Of a DNA stretch of 64,000 bases, positions 42,803 to 54,998 are shown in pieces. Position 1 is the first letter of the stretch, and every line of letters begins with the position of its first letter. The position numbers and the translations under genes were made by a program. The DNA is from Kalaharituber pfeilii. Taxonomy: Eukaryota; Ascomycota; Pezizomycetes; Pezizales; Pezizaceae. The notes below the pieces were generated by a model. It did not search any database and was not told where the DNA came from. It worked only from the letters and a program-made list of their open reading frames with translations. Location of the stretch: the NCBI GenBank assembly GCA_015179045.1, contig WHUZ01000101.1:146198-210197 (forward strand), given 5' to 3'.

Positions 42803-44055
42803 GGTTGGTGGGTGGGTGGAAGTTGGAGCGAACGAGAGGTTTGGAGGTGTTGGGTTGAGCTGCAGCCGCGGCGCGGCCGCATCGGGCTTGGCGGGGCAGC
42901 GTGAGGCTTGGCAACTGCCTCACCCACATGGCGGCGGGAGGACAAACCCTGAACACCATCTTGAACTCGAAGTTGCACAGCTGCAGATCAAGAGCAAGCG
43001 GCATTCGAGGCTTCGGTGCCACCCGCGTGCCCCTTCGAGTCCTCGATACAGTAGTTTCGCACGAGCTGCTAACTTATGCAGCCCTCGAAGGGCAAGCGGA
43101 ATTGTAGGCAAAGGTACGACTTCGACTTGATTACGAGTGGAAGGGGCCTTCGCTGGGTATGTATAGTGATGGGTGTTCCCATTTGGCTGCATACGTCTGC
43201 GCAAAGGGTCAAGGTACTCCTGCCACACCTTACCCGCCAAAGACCCCACTTCATACCCCAGATCGACATCGCACGTGGTGCGGCAAAGAAGAAGAGAAGA
43301 TGCAGGGTATGGAAACAGAAATGGCCGGAGGGCCAGGCAGAAGCGAAAGCACCCGAGCAGAAAGAAGGCGAGGGGGGGGACCCACTTGTGGACATGTTGA
43401 CATGGACGAGAACCTGACGAACATCTGTTCAAGCTAACCTAATCACGGGGCGAAGCATTCTTTGTTTTTATCATTCATCCCTATCAATTTTCTGTTCAGG
43501 GCGAGGACACGACAAAGATCAAAGTTAGTTCAGCATTATTTTCGGATTATTTATTTCTCCTACTTATTTCATATGTACCTAATCTCGCCATAGCCCACAG
43601 CGGCGGCAAGCGAGTAATGATATTAAAAAAAAAAAAAAAAAAAGACATCGCACGGATATGTCCGCTGCACGAATTTAGGCGGCATTAAACTAAGCGTCAA
43701 GTCCCCACGCTGCGAATAAGGGACCTGGGCGCGGCAGTCACGTATTCAGATAAATAAGGTTGCAGATGAGCTTGGGGTCCGTACTGTGGGAGGAATGGAA
43801 CGAAAGTTCGGAGGAGGGAATAGGAACACACAATAGTAAAGAACTAGAGATAACCACGAGGCACAGAGACAAAGACCGGTTCACTGTATTGAAGAGGACT
43901 ATGAAACACTGCAAGACGGACAGAATAACCACCCCGGTTATACTGTGATCACCCTCGACGATGATGATGATACTGATAGAAAGCCTCCTTTTCCCCCTCC
44001 TTATATACCCATCACCCTCTGGTCCCCTCCCCCTTGTGGTAATCGCCGCTCCTCA
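42803..44055. other. Upstream region of Gemin2; GC-rich, competing open frames
   Basis: Between 42820 and 43440 both strands are open for 70-170 codons in several frames because of high GC. None shows a recognisable domain. A poly-A run of 18 lies at 43625. The last part (43940-44160) holds two imperfect 43-bp units around GGGTAGTCTCATC.AGGC. Confidence 0.35.
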
Positions 44056-44760
44056 GTCCCTCAGGGCCCTCCTTCCCTCTCGGGTAGTCTCATCCAGGCT
44101 GTCATGGTCTCCCTTTCCCCTTGGGTAGTCTCATCTAGGCCTTCATGGTCCCCCTTCCATCTTGAGTTATCATCCACCGTTGCATCATCCTGTGCCAAGA
44201 TTCCCACAGTACAGTGTTGGAGCATTGAAAAATTGACGCATAGTTCGAACTTGCTGGATATACATAAAGTATATGTCATTACTCGTGCGCCGCCCCTATG
44301 GGGTATGATGAGATATATGAAAAAAATTAACAACATTAAAAAAGAACTCAATCCACGAACGAAAAGACACTGATCTATCTCTCTATCCACCTCAGCAGCT
44401 CCACTACGCGGTCCCCGGGGCCTATATAACGCCTCCAGCCCTCCCGGTCCCCTTCTCCTCCATACCTCGCAGATGTGCATCACTGTCTCCTCCTCCCTTC
44501 TGCATTCTGGGCTGTCCGCCTTGTCCACCTTCTGTCTCCATACCCTCAGGCCTTTTTCCTCCCAGCAGGCCTGCAATGGTGCATACCAAAACACCCAGTC
44601 TCTGAAACGGTCTATCAATCATTTCTTGCGTGTTCCTTTCCTGAGCTCGCTGTGCTCTGGTCGCCATGCGCATTCCCGCTTCCGTGATCTTCTCGCCTTG
44701 ATACGATAGGAAGGAGTGGGCCGGGGTGGATGAAGTAAACAAACATATTACTTCCATCGT
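44056..44760 (-). pseudogene. LINE C-terminal remnant
   Basis: On the minus strand 44757-44280 encodes MATRAQRAQERN and DWVFWYAPLQACWEEKGLRV. Then comes KADSPECR..EEETVMHICE, the C-terminal Cys/His motif of fungal LINEs. It ends near 44280 in the shared 3' motif (GCCGCCCCTATGGGG then ATGAGAT). Frame changes break it. Confidence 0.6.
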
Positions 44761-45584
44761 ATACCGCTAAATCAACATTTCAGGGTAACACCACATCTCA
44801 CCATAAACTTCCTCGTGCTTTCCCCCTTTCTCCCTTTCTCTCTTCCCCCCTTCCCCCCTTCTCCTTCCCCCCCTCTCACCTCACTTTCCCCCACCTCCCC
44901 CCTCCTATCAATCCCATATATATCCCTACCTATCTCACTTACTATACGCTATGCCTGCACTCACCGCTCAAGTATTGTAAACCCATTACTGTCAACGACA
45001 GATAGTTTGAAACAAAACGAAGAAACTTAGGAGTTATGCATGGGGCATGTATGGACTTGTAGATGGATTTAGATCGAGGGACAGATTAGGTAGATGGATC
45101 TAGATGCATAGATTGATGACATACTGACAAGGTAGATACAAGACTAGGATAGATTGATAGATTGATAGATTGATATATGAATTCAGGGAACTGAACACTT
45201 ACGCTTTACATCACAAAAAAACAAAAAGCAACTTACACTTACATTTAAGTAAAGAAAAACCAATAGCAAAGCACAACACAAACACAAAGTATAAATCAAC
45301 AACACACACATAAAAAACGCACCAATAAAACAAAAAAACAAAAAAAAACATAATTCAAAAAAAAAAAAAAAGTAACTCCATAAACTGTACCTGTGTACTT
45401 CCAACATAAAAAAACTGTATACAAAGTAACAGAAAAATCTCACAACGAAAAAAAACAAAAAAAGAAAGAAAAAAAAAAAAAAAAAAAAGAAGTAGAAATA
45501 GAAAAGAGCAAACTCCAACAATAAAACAAAACGAAACAAAAGAAAACAGACTAACAAGCAAAAAAAAAAAAAAAAAAAAAAGCG

Positions 45585-45622
<38 letters not shown>

Positions 45623-45755
45623 CCCGGATTAAATGTTGGAAATTACAAATGAAAGAAAAACGAGAATAGATATATTCTTTTATAAAAAAAGAAAGAAAAA
45701 AAACGAAAACATAGGCATCCCTCACCACCTCTGCTTACCAGCACCCCACCGCTCG
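44761..45755. other. Low-complexity A-rich and CT-rich spacer
   Basis: 44815-44945 is almost pure pyrimidine and 45300-45620 almost pure A with rare interruptions. GATT.ATAGATT units recur at 45150-45175. No gene was seen. This is the 3' flank of the large disordered-protein gene. Confidence 0.6.
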
Positions 45756-48700
45756 CTACCTCAACCACAAGTCACAACTCAAAATAAACAACCAACAGTC
45801 CAACCCAAAAAGACAGATCATAAACATCACCACAAAAAAACCTGCTAAAACCCCAAAGCCAAATCCAAATCCACCCCCTTTCCGCCCTCCCCTACCCCCT
45901 CTCCATCTCCATTCTCTTCCTCTCGTCCCCCCTCCCCGTCTCCTTCCCAATCCACATTCAAAAAACGCCCTCGTATCACCTCCGCCTCCGCCCCCTGCCT
46001 TCCTCCCTACCGACTTGCTGTAGCTCGAGCTAGGGCTATTCACGTTACCATCAACACTACTACCACCACCTCCTTTCGACTTTGACCATGTTCTCCTCCG
46101 CTCTTGCATCGTGACGCTCACTGGGGTGTACGTTAGGCTATACTTGTCCGCCGCCCCGTTCCCGTTCACTGAGGCTATGATAGTGCCGGTAGGGTCACCA
46201 CCACCTCCTCCATCACTACTACTTGCGCTAGGACCGAGCGTGCCCCTCCATGTCTTGGTCCTCATCCCTTTCCTCCCCAAGTCCAACTCCATCTCTGAAT
46301 CCCCTTCACCTCCAGCAGCACCATCACTAGCAACCCCCTCCCCATCTCCGCTTCCTTCTCCATTGCCACATTCCCACTTCTTACTTCCCTTGCCTCTTGC
46401 ACCCCCTCCGCTACCGCTCAACATCTCCACCACCCGGCTCTTATTTACCGGTGTCTTGGACTTGACCCAACTTGGCACCTTTCTTTGTTCTGTCTTTTTC
46501 GGCGTCGGTTTACTCAAGTCGAGGGTCAAGCCATCCAGATCGTCGTCGTCGTCGTCATCGTCATCATCCAGAGTGCTCGGGTGCGGCGGGAGTGGGTACG
46601 TGCGAGTGGAGGTGGTGAATGAAATGGAATGCGGGGGGAATTGGAGCTCGTCCTCGGTGTCGGAGAGGTGGGGAAGAAACTCCTCGCCCACCTTTGCACT
46701 ACCTGCCGAAGGTCCGGTGCCGGATACGCTGGGCACGTTACTGGCAGCGCTGGAGCTGCGCAGGCTGGGGGAGGAGCGGTACGCCGATGTAGGGTCGTTG
46801 TAGGCGCTGGTGTATGTTTTACTTTTCCTGGATGTCTCTCCTAAGGAGGAACCTGCCAGGGAAGCTGAAGTTGAGGCGGGGGCGGGGGCGGGAACAGGGG
46901 TCGGCGTGGATGAGGTTCTGTTAGTGGCGCCGGGAGTCGGTGTATGTGGGCTAACGGCATTGGCGGACGACGGTGGTAAAGGCGAGCGTCCGGATAGGAA
47001 CGAGGATGGTGGAGATGTGTCTCGGCGTTGTGTTTGTGACGCTGGCTGCGACTTAGAACGGAGCGCCCGGAGCGTTGTTGGTGCCTGACGCGGTGACTCC
47101 GGTAACGGTATTGTAAGCGTTGGTGGCGGAGGCGGCGACGGGGACTCGGACACTGTTGATACAGCGGCGGGCTTCTCTTGTACAGCGGGTGATTTACTTT
47201 TTCCTGCCAATGTCGATACAGGCGGTTGTGTTGCTGCGACAGCGGGAGAAGCAGGAGCGGCAGGAGCGGCAGGAGCGGCAGGTGGACTTGGGGACTCTGA
47301 CTCTTCAGATGCAGGGCTTAGAGATGGCTTAGGTGCCGGCACCGGTACCGTTATTGCTTGAGACGTAACACTCTGTATCGGCGTAAACGACGGGGCCTTC
47401 GGTATACTCTGAGGCACTGAAGTCTTCTTCTGGGGCGCTGCACTCGTGGATGTCCTATACGGCGGTGGCTTCGGCATCGGTACCGCGAGCGGCTTCGTCG
47501 TCCCATTGTTAGCTGTCGCTGGAGCCGCGGAGGCAGGAGCCAGTGGCCGTCGATAGGGCGGCGGCATCGGAATCGTCTTTGCGGACTTTGTTGACGCCGT
47601 GGAGTCCGTGGTGGCCGTGTCAGTTGTGTTGGCTCCCATAGTCGGAGGGGTCGTTGTAGAGGCTCTTTCGCCGCTCTTGTCGCTGGGTGTGGGAGATTGT
47701 CGGCGGGTTGGTGACGTTGAGGTGCCAGATGTTATTTGTGTGTTTTCGGTCGCGGTGGCCGTAGGTGTAGGCTCATGTTCGCGTGCTGTGGTTGGCGTAG
47801 CAATAGGGACTAGTGTGTCCTTCTGTACGGGGGCCTCTTGTATAGGAGGCTCTTGTGCCGGTATAGCCTCAACCGCTGGAGTTGGTACTTCGGGCACGGC
47901 GGCTTTCGGGGGACTTGTATCCTTGGTGACATCTTCTTTAGGACTCTGAGCTGGCTCAGGCGGTGTCTCAGAAACAGCGGGCGGTGGGGCTGGTGGGTCC
48001 GGCGGTGTATCCTCTACCAGAGTTACATTTGCTTTATCAACTTCCTTACCACCATCAATCTTACCACCATCATCATTCTTACCGCCGCCATCATCCTTAG
48101 CACCACCATCATTCTTATGATTTTTATCACCATCATTCTTCTTACCACCACCACCACCACCACCACCACCTCCTCCTCCTCCTCCACGATTTACACTCCC
48201 CTTCATCACATTCTCCCCCGTCAACTTCTCCGCCGTCAACATCCCTCCCTTTTCCCGGCTCATGCTCTTCCTACTCTCCTTCTTCTTTCTCCTCTGTTCC
48301 GCCAACTTCTTCTTCTCCGCCAAATGCCTCTCCTTCATCCTCGCATAAATCCACTCGGGATAACACCCCCTGACATCCGTCCTAATAATCAAAATCTCAT
48401 TATCCCCCGTCTCCTTCAGCATCTCCTCGCACTCTTTCAACTTGCTCAGGTCGTCCAGGGGTTCCTTCCAGTTCAATAACACTTCATCTCGCCGCTTGTC
48501 AAAATGGACCTTATTCTCGATTTTGGTGACCAGCGCGTCCCAGTTCCAGCGACCGTTCTTAACGACGTCGCGGCCCGTCAGCTTGGCGACGCGCACGGGC
48601 GTCGATGGGTACGGGTTAGGTCGGGACACGGTGAAGGTTATGCGGGAGGGACTCGGGGATCCGCGGAGCTCGCGGACCCGTGACGATAGAACGGGCTGGC

Positions 48701-49949
48701 GCGCGGAGCGGCGGAGACCGCTGATGGGGGTGGACTGGGATGGTGAAGACCGTTCGGGGGTCGTATGGACGGCAGCGGGGGCGGGGGCGGGGGCGGGGGC
48801 GGGGGCGGGGACCGCTGGAGCTGGAGCTGGCGGGGGAGTGATTTGCCGTGGCACCGGGGTGCTCTCCCGTGGACTCTCCAGTACCGGGTCAGTTGGCTCC
48901 ACAGGGGGAGGGGGGGACGCAACCCTCAGCGGCGACGACAAAGGCGGGGTTTCACCAAGTTCGGAAAGCGGGGAATCAATGTCCATGGCACCCTGCTGCT
49001 CCTGCTGCTCCTGCTGCTCCTGCTGCTCCTGCTGCTCCTGCTGGAGTTGTACATCCGGGCCAAAAATCTCCGCGGGGGCAACCGTCGCCGGTTCCGGCAC
49101 CGGAGACACAGCACGCTGCACCACTTCCGCGCTCCTCCGGACTTCCGCCGGCGCTGTTGACCATAGCGCAAGAGGCGGCGTCATAGCCCCGAGCGCAGCC
49201 TCTCGTTGACCTGGTGGCTCTGGATGACATAGTGTCTCTGGCTGGCTTGGTGGCGGTTTGTAAGGCTTCACGTACTTGACGCTCTTTCTTTTCGGCTTTG
49301 CGGATTTCAATCGGGGGCTGGGCTTGGGCGCCTCCTCTCGGGCGTGAGCATGCGAGCTCCGAGTGGTGCGGCCCGCGGCGCGGCTGCGGGTGTATATGCC
49401 GGAGAAGGTGTTGCTATTACTGGCACCGTTGGGGTCCGGGACCGGGACCGGCTCCGGCATCTGCTTGGCCCGCCTGTCGGGCTCCGGCTCGGGCTCGGGC
49501 TTAGGCTCGGGCTCGGTTCCGCTCCCGTGCTCCTCCGGCGCCGTCTCAGTCGCGGTATCCCTCCGGTTTCCAATCCTTCTATTCGTGCCCTGCGCCGTAT
49601 TTTCCCGCGTCTCTTCATCCTCGCTGTGAACCGACAGCACCCCTCCCTGCACCACAATCGAGTCCAGCATATCGTCCTTATCGACGTCCGAGAGCACCCT
49701 ACTCCAGTCAATATATCCCGTCCTGTTCCGTGGCTGGTACGTGATCCGCGGCCGCTTATTCCTCCGTTTTGGTCGCACCGATTCCTCTGCTTCCGAGCTG
49801 GACGAGTCCGATTTGTGGTGGAACAGAGGGTGATTCTCGGGGAGGGGTGGCAGCGAGGCGCCACCCATGTCCTGACGCATCCGGAGGTACTCTGCGGGGG
49901 GGGAGGGCGTCCGCGAGATGCGCGGGAGTTTGTAGTAGTATGATGCCAT
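45756..49949 (-). CDS. Large intrinsically disordered protein, unknown function
   Basis: A single frame from ATG at 49949 encodes 1397 residues. I do not recognise a family. Residues 1-90 (MASYYYKLPRISRTPSPPAE, then KRRNKRPRITYQPRNRTGYI) look conserved and basic. Residues about 455-565 form the only globular-looking block: GRDVVKNGRWNWDALVTKIE, CEEMLKETGDNEILIIR, GCYPEWIYARMKERHLAEKK, ending in a Lys-rich coiled-coil-like helix. Most of the rest is Pro/Ala/Thr/Ser-rich with microsatellite tracts: poly-Gly at about 590, Ala-Pro repeats, a Gln-Gln-Glu run and an Asp run. The last 30 residues are hydrophobic (VLAGFFVVMFMICLFGLDCW), but this tail may be a frameshift product: after T6 at about 45960 the next frame reads FLNVDWEGDGEGG. 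A nuclear or chromatin role is possible from composition alone. Confidence 0.65.
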   Translation of the reverse strand: MASYYYKLPRISRTPSPPAEYLRMRQDMGGASLPPLPENHPLFHHKSDSSSSEAEESVRPKRRNKRPRITYQPRNRTGYIDWSRVLSDVDKDDMLDSIVVQGGVLSVHSEDEETRENTAQGTNRRIGNRRDTATETAPEEHGSGTEPEPKPEPEPEPDRRAKQMPEPVPVPDPNGASNSNTFSGIYTRSRAAGRTTRSSHAHAREEAPKPSPRLKSAKPKRKSVKYVKPYKPPPSQPETLCHPEPPGQREAALGAMTPPLALWSTAPAEVRRSAEVVQRAVSPVPEPATVAPAEIFGPDVQLQQEQQEQQEQQEQQEQQGAMDIDSPLSELGETPPLSSPLRVASPPPPVEPTDPVLESPRESTPVPRQITPPPAPAPAVPAPAPAPAPAPAAVHTTPERSSPSQSTPISGLRRSARQPVLSSRVRELRGSPSPSRITFTVSRPNPYPSTPVRVAKLTGRDVVKNGRWNWDALVTKIENKVHFDKRRDEVLLNWKEPLDDLSKLKECEEMLKETGDNEILIIRTDVRGCYPEWIYARMKERHLAEKKKLAEQRRKKKESRKSMSREKGGMLTAEKLTGENVMKGSVNRGGGGGGGGGGGGGGKKNDGDKNHKNDGGAKDDGGGKNDDGGKIDGGKEVDKANVTLVEDTPPDPPAPPPAVSETPPEPAQSPKEDVTKDTSPPKAAVPEVPTPAVEAIPAQEPPIQEAPVQKDTLVPIATPTTAREHEPTPTATATENTQITSGTSTSPTRRQSPTPSDKSGERASTTTPPTMGANTTDTATTDSTASTKSAKTIPMPPPYRRPLAPASAAPATANNGTTKPLAVPMPKPPPYRTSTSAAPQKKTSVPQSIPKAPSFTPIQSVTSQAITVPVPAPKPSLSPASEESESPSPPAAPAAPAAPASPAVAATQPPVSTLAGKSKSPAVQEKPAAVSTVSESPSPPPPPTLTIPLPESPRQAPTTLRALRSKSQPASQTQRRDTSPPSSFLSGRSPLPPSSANAVSPHTPTPGATNRTSSTPTPVPAPAPASTSASLAGSSLGETSRKSKTYTSAYNDPTSAYRSSPSLRSSSAASNVPSVSGTGPSAGSAKVGEEFLPHLSDTEDELQFPPHSISFTTSTRTYPLPPHPSTLDDDDDDDDDDLDGLTLDLSKPTPKKTEQRKVPSWVKSKTPVNKSRVVEMLSGSGGGARGKGSKKWECGNGEGSGDGEGVASDGAAGGEGDSEMELDLGRKGMRTKTWRGTLGPSASSSDGGGGGDPTGTIIASVNGNGAADKYSLTYTPVSVTMQERRRTWSKSKGGGGSSVDGNVNSPSSSYSKSVGRKAGGGGGGDTRAFFECGLGRRRGGGTRGREWRWRGGRGGRKGGGFGFGFGVLAGFFVVMFMICLFGLDCWLFILSCDLWLR
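48148..48185 (-). repeat. (GGT/GGA)n microsatellite coding poly-Gly
   Basis: Twelve or more glycine codons in a row, in frame within the large disordered protein. Confidence 0.85.
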
Positions 49950-52361
49950 TGTGTATGTAGTTTTCTGGTGATTTAATGCTGTACCGGGAAGCGTAAATAT
50001 TAGTACTAGCTAATGCCCGGTTGACCCAATCTCCGCTGTGCCGATGGAGTTGTGCGGGATCGAAGGCAAAAGATGCTGGATGTAGCAGGCAAGGTAAAAG
50101 TTAGAGGGGCAAAAAAAAAAAAAAAAAGTAAAAGAAAATATTCATTAAAAAAGCTTGTCGAATGGTATATGTACGAAGAGGCTAATCTCGGAGGGATTTC
50201 AATTTAAAGAGTTTAAACGTCGGGTGAATGGAGGGGGACATTAATTATTCTTTTTCTTTTCTTTTCCAAAGGATTCTAGCTAAATCGAACTCACAGCACG
50301 TGCAAATGTGTAGATGTCTTGATGAAATGTATTTCCCAACGGTATTTTCTAAACTTTGACAACTAGTTGCTTATGGCGATGAAAACACGAATTCTGCGGG
50401 TTAAGCACAAGCGCGGGATTGCGATGGTAAAGAACGGCCGCCAGTATCCCTTTTCTATATACTGCTGCAGGGGGTGGAAAGTCGTCGTGGTGCTTTTGGG
50501 TACAAGTCTTCTCCCCCTCGATTGCGTATCCTCAAACACCCCTCTGGTCCTTGGGAAAAATGTCGGTTGCCCCGGTGACACCTTTAGGCCACGCTTGTGT
50601 ATCTACCAACCATACTCACAGTCGGACCGGAGGTGCGGCTTACTGCTGGCGACCCCAAAAGGCCGCAACACCGTTGTTGGATGCCCTGCAATGCCGGTTT
50701 TTACAGGCCCAGGCGATGACGGATTATGGCGATTCAGCGATGCCGATGCGGTCGAGTGTCGGGCGCAGGCGTGAAGCAGCGGGGGGAGGATCCTCAACTG
50801 GGATAGGTTTCGTGAGGGGGAGAGGAGAGGAGACGGGGGAGGTTTGTAAGATGGGCCACCGGAACGTGTACTCCAAGCGGTGGCGGTGACGACGACCCAC
50901 TTGGGCTGCTGGCTGGGGCAGTTGATGTTTTGTCTCTGCGGGAGGGCAGTGGCGTGGGGAGGACGTGTAGTGGGAAACGGATCAAGATGCGAGATAGTTG
51001 AAGAGTTACGAACCCGTGGCGCATCGGCGCATCAAACTGCTCCTGAGCACTATAGTTGCATTTCCTCTCAAAAAACTGTGCAAGGGGGAAGGATGGGCGC
51101 GGCGGGGAGGTTATGTAAGCTGATGGCGATAGTCTAGATAAAATGGGGGGACAGATATGATGCGAATACGCAGCTTTGCATGGATGGAATTGGGGGAACG
51201 GGGGGCTAGCTTCCTGGGAGGATCCCCCCGCGAGAGAATGAGGTTCTGCGATCGCGAGCGGAGGGGAGCTACGGAAAAAAAAAAAAGAATCTTGGAATTA
51301 TGGTATCATGGTATCATGGGTCGTTGATTGGGTTGCAATTACATGTGGCCGCAAGTCACGAGATGATATACAAATGCAATGACACCTCAAGTAGGGTGAC
51401 CGGTCAAGGAGGTGAGTATAGCATTCGGGTGGGGCATATTTTTGCGCGTCTGGAGTGGATATACACAGGTTCTAGTAATACGAGCAATTGCAATTGCACC
51501 CAAGAGAGATCATATAGCCTTACGAGACTCCTATCTCATCCTTCCTCATATATGAACTTGCACACAGCGGCAACTGGCACTGATGCAGCCTGGCTTCTTG
51601 ATAAGGCATTGCAACGGAGCAGTCAAGTACTAATACTTGTACTGTTATCTCACCTCTGGGCACGAGATCACTTTTACACTTGGTTCCTTTACTTACTATG
51701 CTGGTCGTTCGAGGGTGCTTCGCAGTCACGTGCACGATGGTATTCGCATTTCGCATACGGGCCATTTTCTGCTGTCCAAATGCAGTCGAGCGTACACGGT
51801 GGTACACAAGTATTGCATAAACACTACACTCCCGTCGAGAGTGCCATTGCCCCCCCCCCCCCCCCCAATAGGGGAACCACCCCTTCCCTGTCTGCTCTTC
51901 TGTCTGCTGCACACTTGTACTTGATCACCCACATTCCCCCCCTTCGAACCCCGTACATCCGCCTCTGCTCTCCGCATGCCCATCATCTCCAACCTTCAAC
52001 AGTCCTCCCTCCCGATGTTGTCTGGGGTTACAGGTACTTGTAAGTGCACCAATTGCCATTACTCTTCCTCCTACTCCTTTCTATATATGCTTTATGCTGA
52101 TTTGTGCAGCCTGAGTCTCACACGAAGGCAACCTGCATAACCCGGGGAAGCAGCCTTGTTGCGTCGTCAGCACAGCATAGCATCACTACCCGCCCTACCA
52201 AATACGTTCCCCCATGAAACAGAACGCTCAGACTGTCCCAGACAAGCGTTGCATTCTCCGGCTTTGAATAGCCAATAATCACCTCCCCCCCTTCCTCCTC
52301 AGGGTGCAGCTGCAGAGTGCTCTGCTCGCCCCCCTCCGGTACTCCACCTAGAGCTGCAGAG
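49950..52361. other. Divergent intergenic region between two disordered-protein genes
   Basis: It holds both promoters. Open frames at 50367-50774 and 51300-52043 have no domains. A poly-A run lies at 50110, a poly-C run of 17 at 51850-51867. A possible 5'-UTR intron of the downstream gene ends TTTGTGCAG at 52109, after a donor-like GTAAGT at about 52046. Confidence 0.4.
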
Positions 52362-54998
52362 ATGCCCTCGGAATCTGATGCCAGCCCACTGAACATCAGT
52401 GGGGCTACACCTGCAAACGATAATGACGTTGCCATTACCGCCCTGGACGAGGCTGCTTGCAGTGCGTCTGCATCGGATGTGGCTCCACCTTCCAATCCCA
52501 GCCACAAGGACCCTGAGCCTGGCCACGCTGTCACTACGTCAGCCCCCCAGGGTCCCACTGGGACATTTTCGTCAGGGGCGGATTTGCAGATTTTCGGGCC
52601 CTTGTCCCAGCAAATCAGTAGCATCCCTTCGACTCTGAACAGCGTTGTTGTCAGAAGACAGGCTGTGACAGATGATGTAGGGGTGGTATCAGTGAAGAAA
52701 CATCCCATACCCGAACGGGGCATTTTAAGCTTCCTTGTCCTAGGGCAGGAAAAGGCACTAAATTCAAGCGAGAAAAGTTCATCAAGCACTAAGGACCCTA
52801 CACAAAGGCTCGGGTACAACGGTACATCGGGCACTAGGCGCACAAAAATCCTCGGCCCGCAGCAACATAGGATTGTATTCTCTGCACTTGCGCCTCTTGC
52901 CTATGCGGCAGGAACTCATCCTTCTCCTCCTCCGGCAGACTCACCTCCCTCCGGCCCAGATTCAATACCTGATGTACGCACGGAAAGCTCTTCCTCCACG
53001 CCAGCTACACATTCTCGAAGAACCCCCCTCCCCACGCCTGTGCTTCTAGAAGAGTTAATCTTGCAACAAACCAAGGATGAAGTACAAAGCGACGGCACCA
53101 ACGATGAGGATTTGAAGGGTACCTCTAGCGGTACGAAGAAGAGGGTACGGCTAGAAGAGATGCACACGCCATTGTCGTCTTCGCCTGAGGTGTCTTCTTC
53201 AAATAAACAGCTCCGGCAAGCTGCTACTGAAGTTATAGCCCCTCCCTCCTCGCATATCTACGGGAATAAGCTGGATAAAGCAATTAAAAAGCTCCTCTTC
53301 AAAAAGCATATAAAAAAGTCCAGACCTTCACCTCGACAGATATCCCTATCGAGCTCATTGACTACGCTCTCTGCTACTGATATTGGAGCGCAGACGCCGT
53401 GTCTCCCGCAGGGTGGGAGACAGGAGATAGTGGTGAGCAAGCAGCTACCTCCACTGATGATTGGTGGCCCAGATAGAGATTTCCTTCCCAGTGAAGCTAC
53501 GTATGTACCTACGCCTCTGGATACACCTATCCTTGGCGGTCCACTTTCCGTTGATGAAGCACTCATGACAATTCCACAACCAACAGCTGCAAAGAGATCA
53601 AGATTGTCTGATGCCGAACCGGTGTCACCTACAACAAGTGTAGTGCTTGAGCACCAGATCTCTCGGGAAGCTGTATTGACTCGTCCCATACTGACGCAGG
53701 AAATGAGCGTAGTTGCCCCATTCTTCAAAATGGGGGAGAACTTCCCTGCCCCGCCTACGCCTCCATTACCAAAATGGACTCCAAGCTCCTCTGATAAAAC
53801 TAATGCCGAATATTTCAAGTTACCAAAGCTCGACACTCATGGCATCTTGGACGACTACGAGCCAGGAGAGCAATTTGGAGAGGGGAAGAAGTCTGCGAGA
53901 AAGATCAGTACAGCAAGCACGTTAAAGACGTTCTTTACAAAGCCGTTTGCGAAGAGAGGCAGAAGAGACTCGGTTGCGTCTGTGACACCCGAGTGGGATA
54001 AGGAGAGTGCGGGGGTGGGTCTGAGAATGAGGGATGAGAAGGGAGTAAAGCGGAGAAGTAGTTTTGCAGTTGGTTATCATAAGTCGCCTACGGGTGTGTT
54101 GAGGCCAAGTAGATCAGCGACAACGTCGCCAGTGTTGCAGCAGAAGATTGCGGGTGGCAGTATGCCGATTGTGGAGGAGAGGGGAGAGAAGATGGAGAGT
54201 GATGAGGGTAAGACAGCAAAGGCTGCGGCTGCAGACGAAGGTGCTCGGAATAAAACCACACAGGAGATAGAGGATGTAGAGCTTCTAGAGCTTCCAGAGC
54301 AGGCGAAAGCGGCATAGAAGGCGCAAAAGCACTGCACCTCGCAAACTCTGCCAGTGGCACCGGCATACTCGTCTCCACCGTTCTCGGATGCGCCGCCTCA
54401 AAGTTACATGCGATTCCCAATCCTGTCGCCTTCACCCCCGTCGCCGATTTCGAGGCCGGCATCAGCGATTCCGAGGATGGTGAAGTATCAGATGAGGAAG
54501 GTGCAGGATGAAGATGTGGATGTGGGGTCGGCAGTGCCGCAGATTGTGAAGGGAGTGGTTGGGGGAGAGAGTGGCGGGGCGGGAAACGGGAAGGTTACAG
54601 CACAGAGCAGTGTGGGGGTAGCTGGACAAGCGAACGTGGGATCCGAAAGCTTCCAAACATGGAAACCGTACGTCTACCCCGACGACACCATGCTGGAGCG
54701 TAATGAGCGGCAAGACATTCTGTACGAAAGCCCCCCGTCGATGTCTGCCTCTTCCGTGATAGAAGACGGAGATGGAGAGAGCGCGGGTTCGTGGCAGTCG
54801 GGGACGACCACGTTGGAGGTTGTACGAAGGAGGAGTGTCGGCAAGGCGAGTGAGAAGAGGCAGATGGAGGGAGAGGAGGAGGAGAAGGAGAGAAAGGAGA
54901 TGGTGTTGAGAGTGATGGACGGGATGGTTGGTGAGGAGATTGTGAGGTGGGGAGATGGGAGGCGAGGGGGGAATAAAATAGGAAGGGTAAGAAGGTAG
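52362..54998 (+). CDS. Disordered Ser/Pro-rich protein, unknown function
   Basis: I start at ATG 52362 (MPSESDASPLNISGATPAND). The frame meets TAG at 54315-54317, but the same frame continues, clearly coding, from about 54330 to 54998. A GT-AG intron at 54208-54354 (donor GGTAAGA, acceptor CTGCCAG) would remove the stop and keep the frame, giving 829 residues; the alternative is a CAG to TAG mutation. No known domain is visible. Basic patches (KKRVRLEE, IKKLLFKKHIKKSRPSPR) and Arg-Arg-x-Ser sites (RRDSVAS, RRSSFAVG) suggest a phosphorylated nuclear or cortical protein. The C-terminal part has a TWKPYVYPDD block and a Glu/Lys-rich helix before the end. Function is not assigned. Confidence 0.6.

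Noticed and set aside
42920..43437. Possible gene upstream of Gemin2
   Set aside because: Several frames on both strands are open because of high GC; none has a recognisable domain or consistent splice sites.
45183..45728. 181-residue poly-Phe/Leu frame on the minus strand
   Set aside because: It is the translation of an A-rich low-complexity tract.
46111..49943. Long plus-strand frames opposite the large disordered protein
   Set aside because: They are antisense to a longer frame with a sensible start, and their composition mirrors its GC-rich repeats.
51300..52043. 247-residue plus-strand frame upstream of the second disordered-protein gene
   Set aside because: No domain was found, it includes a poly-C tract, and it does not join in frame to the downstream gene.
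52118..52843. 241-residue minus-strand frame
   Set aside because: The opposite plus frame is longer, continues into a coherent protein and has better coding character.
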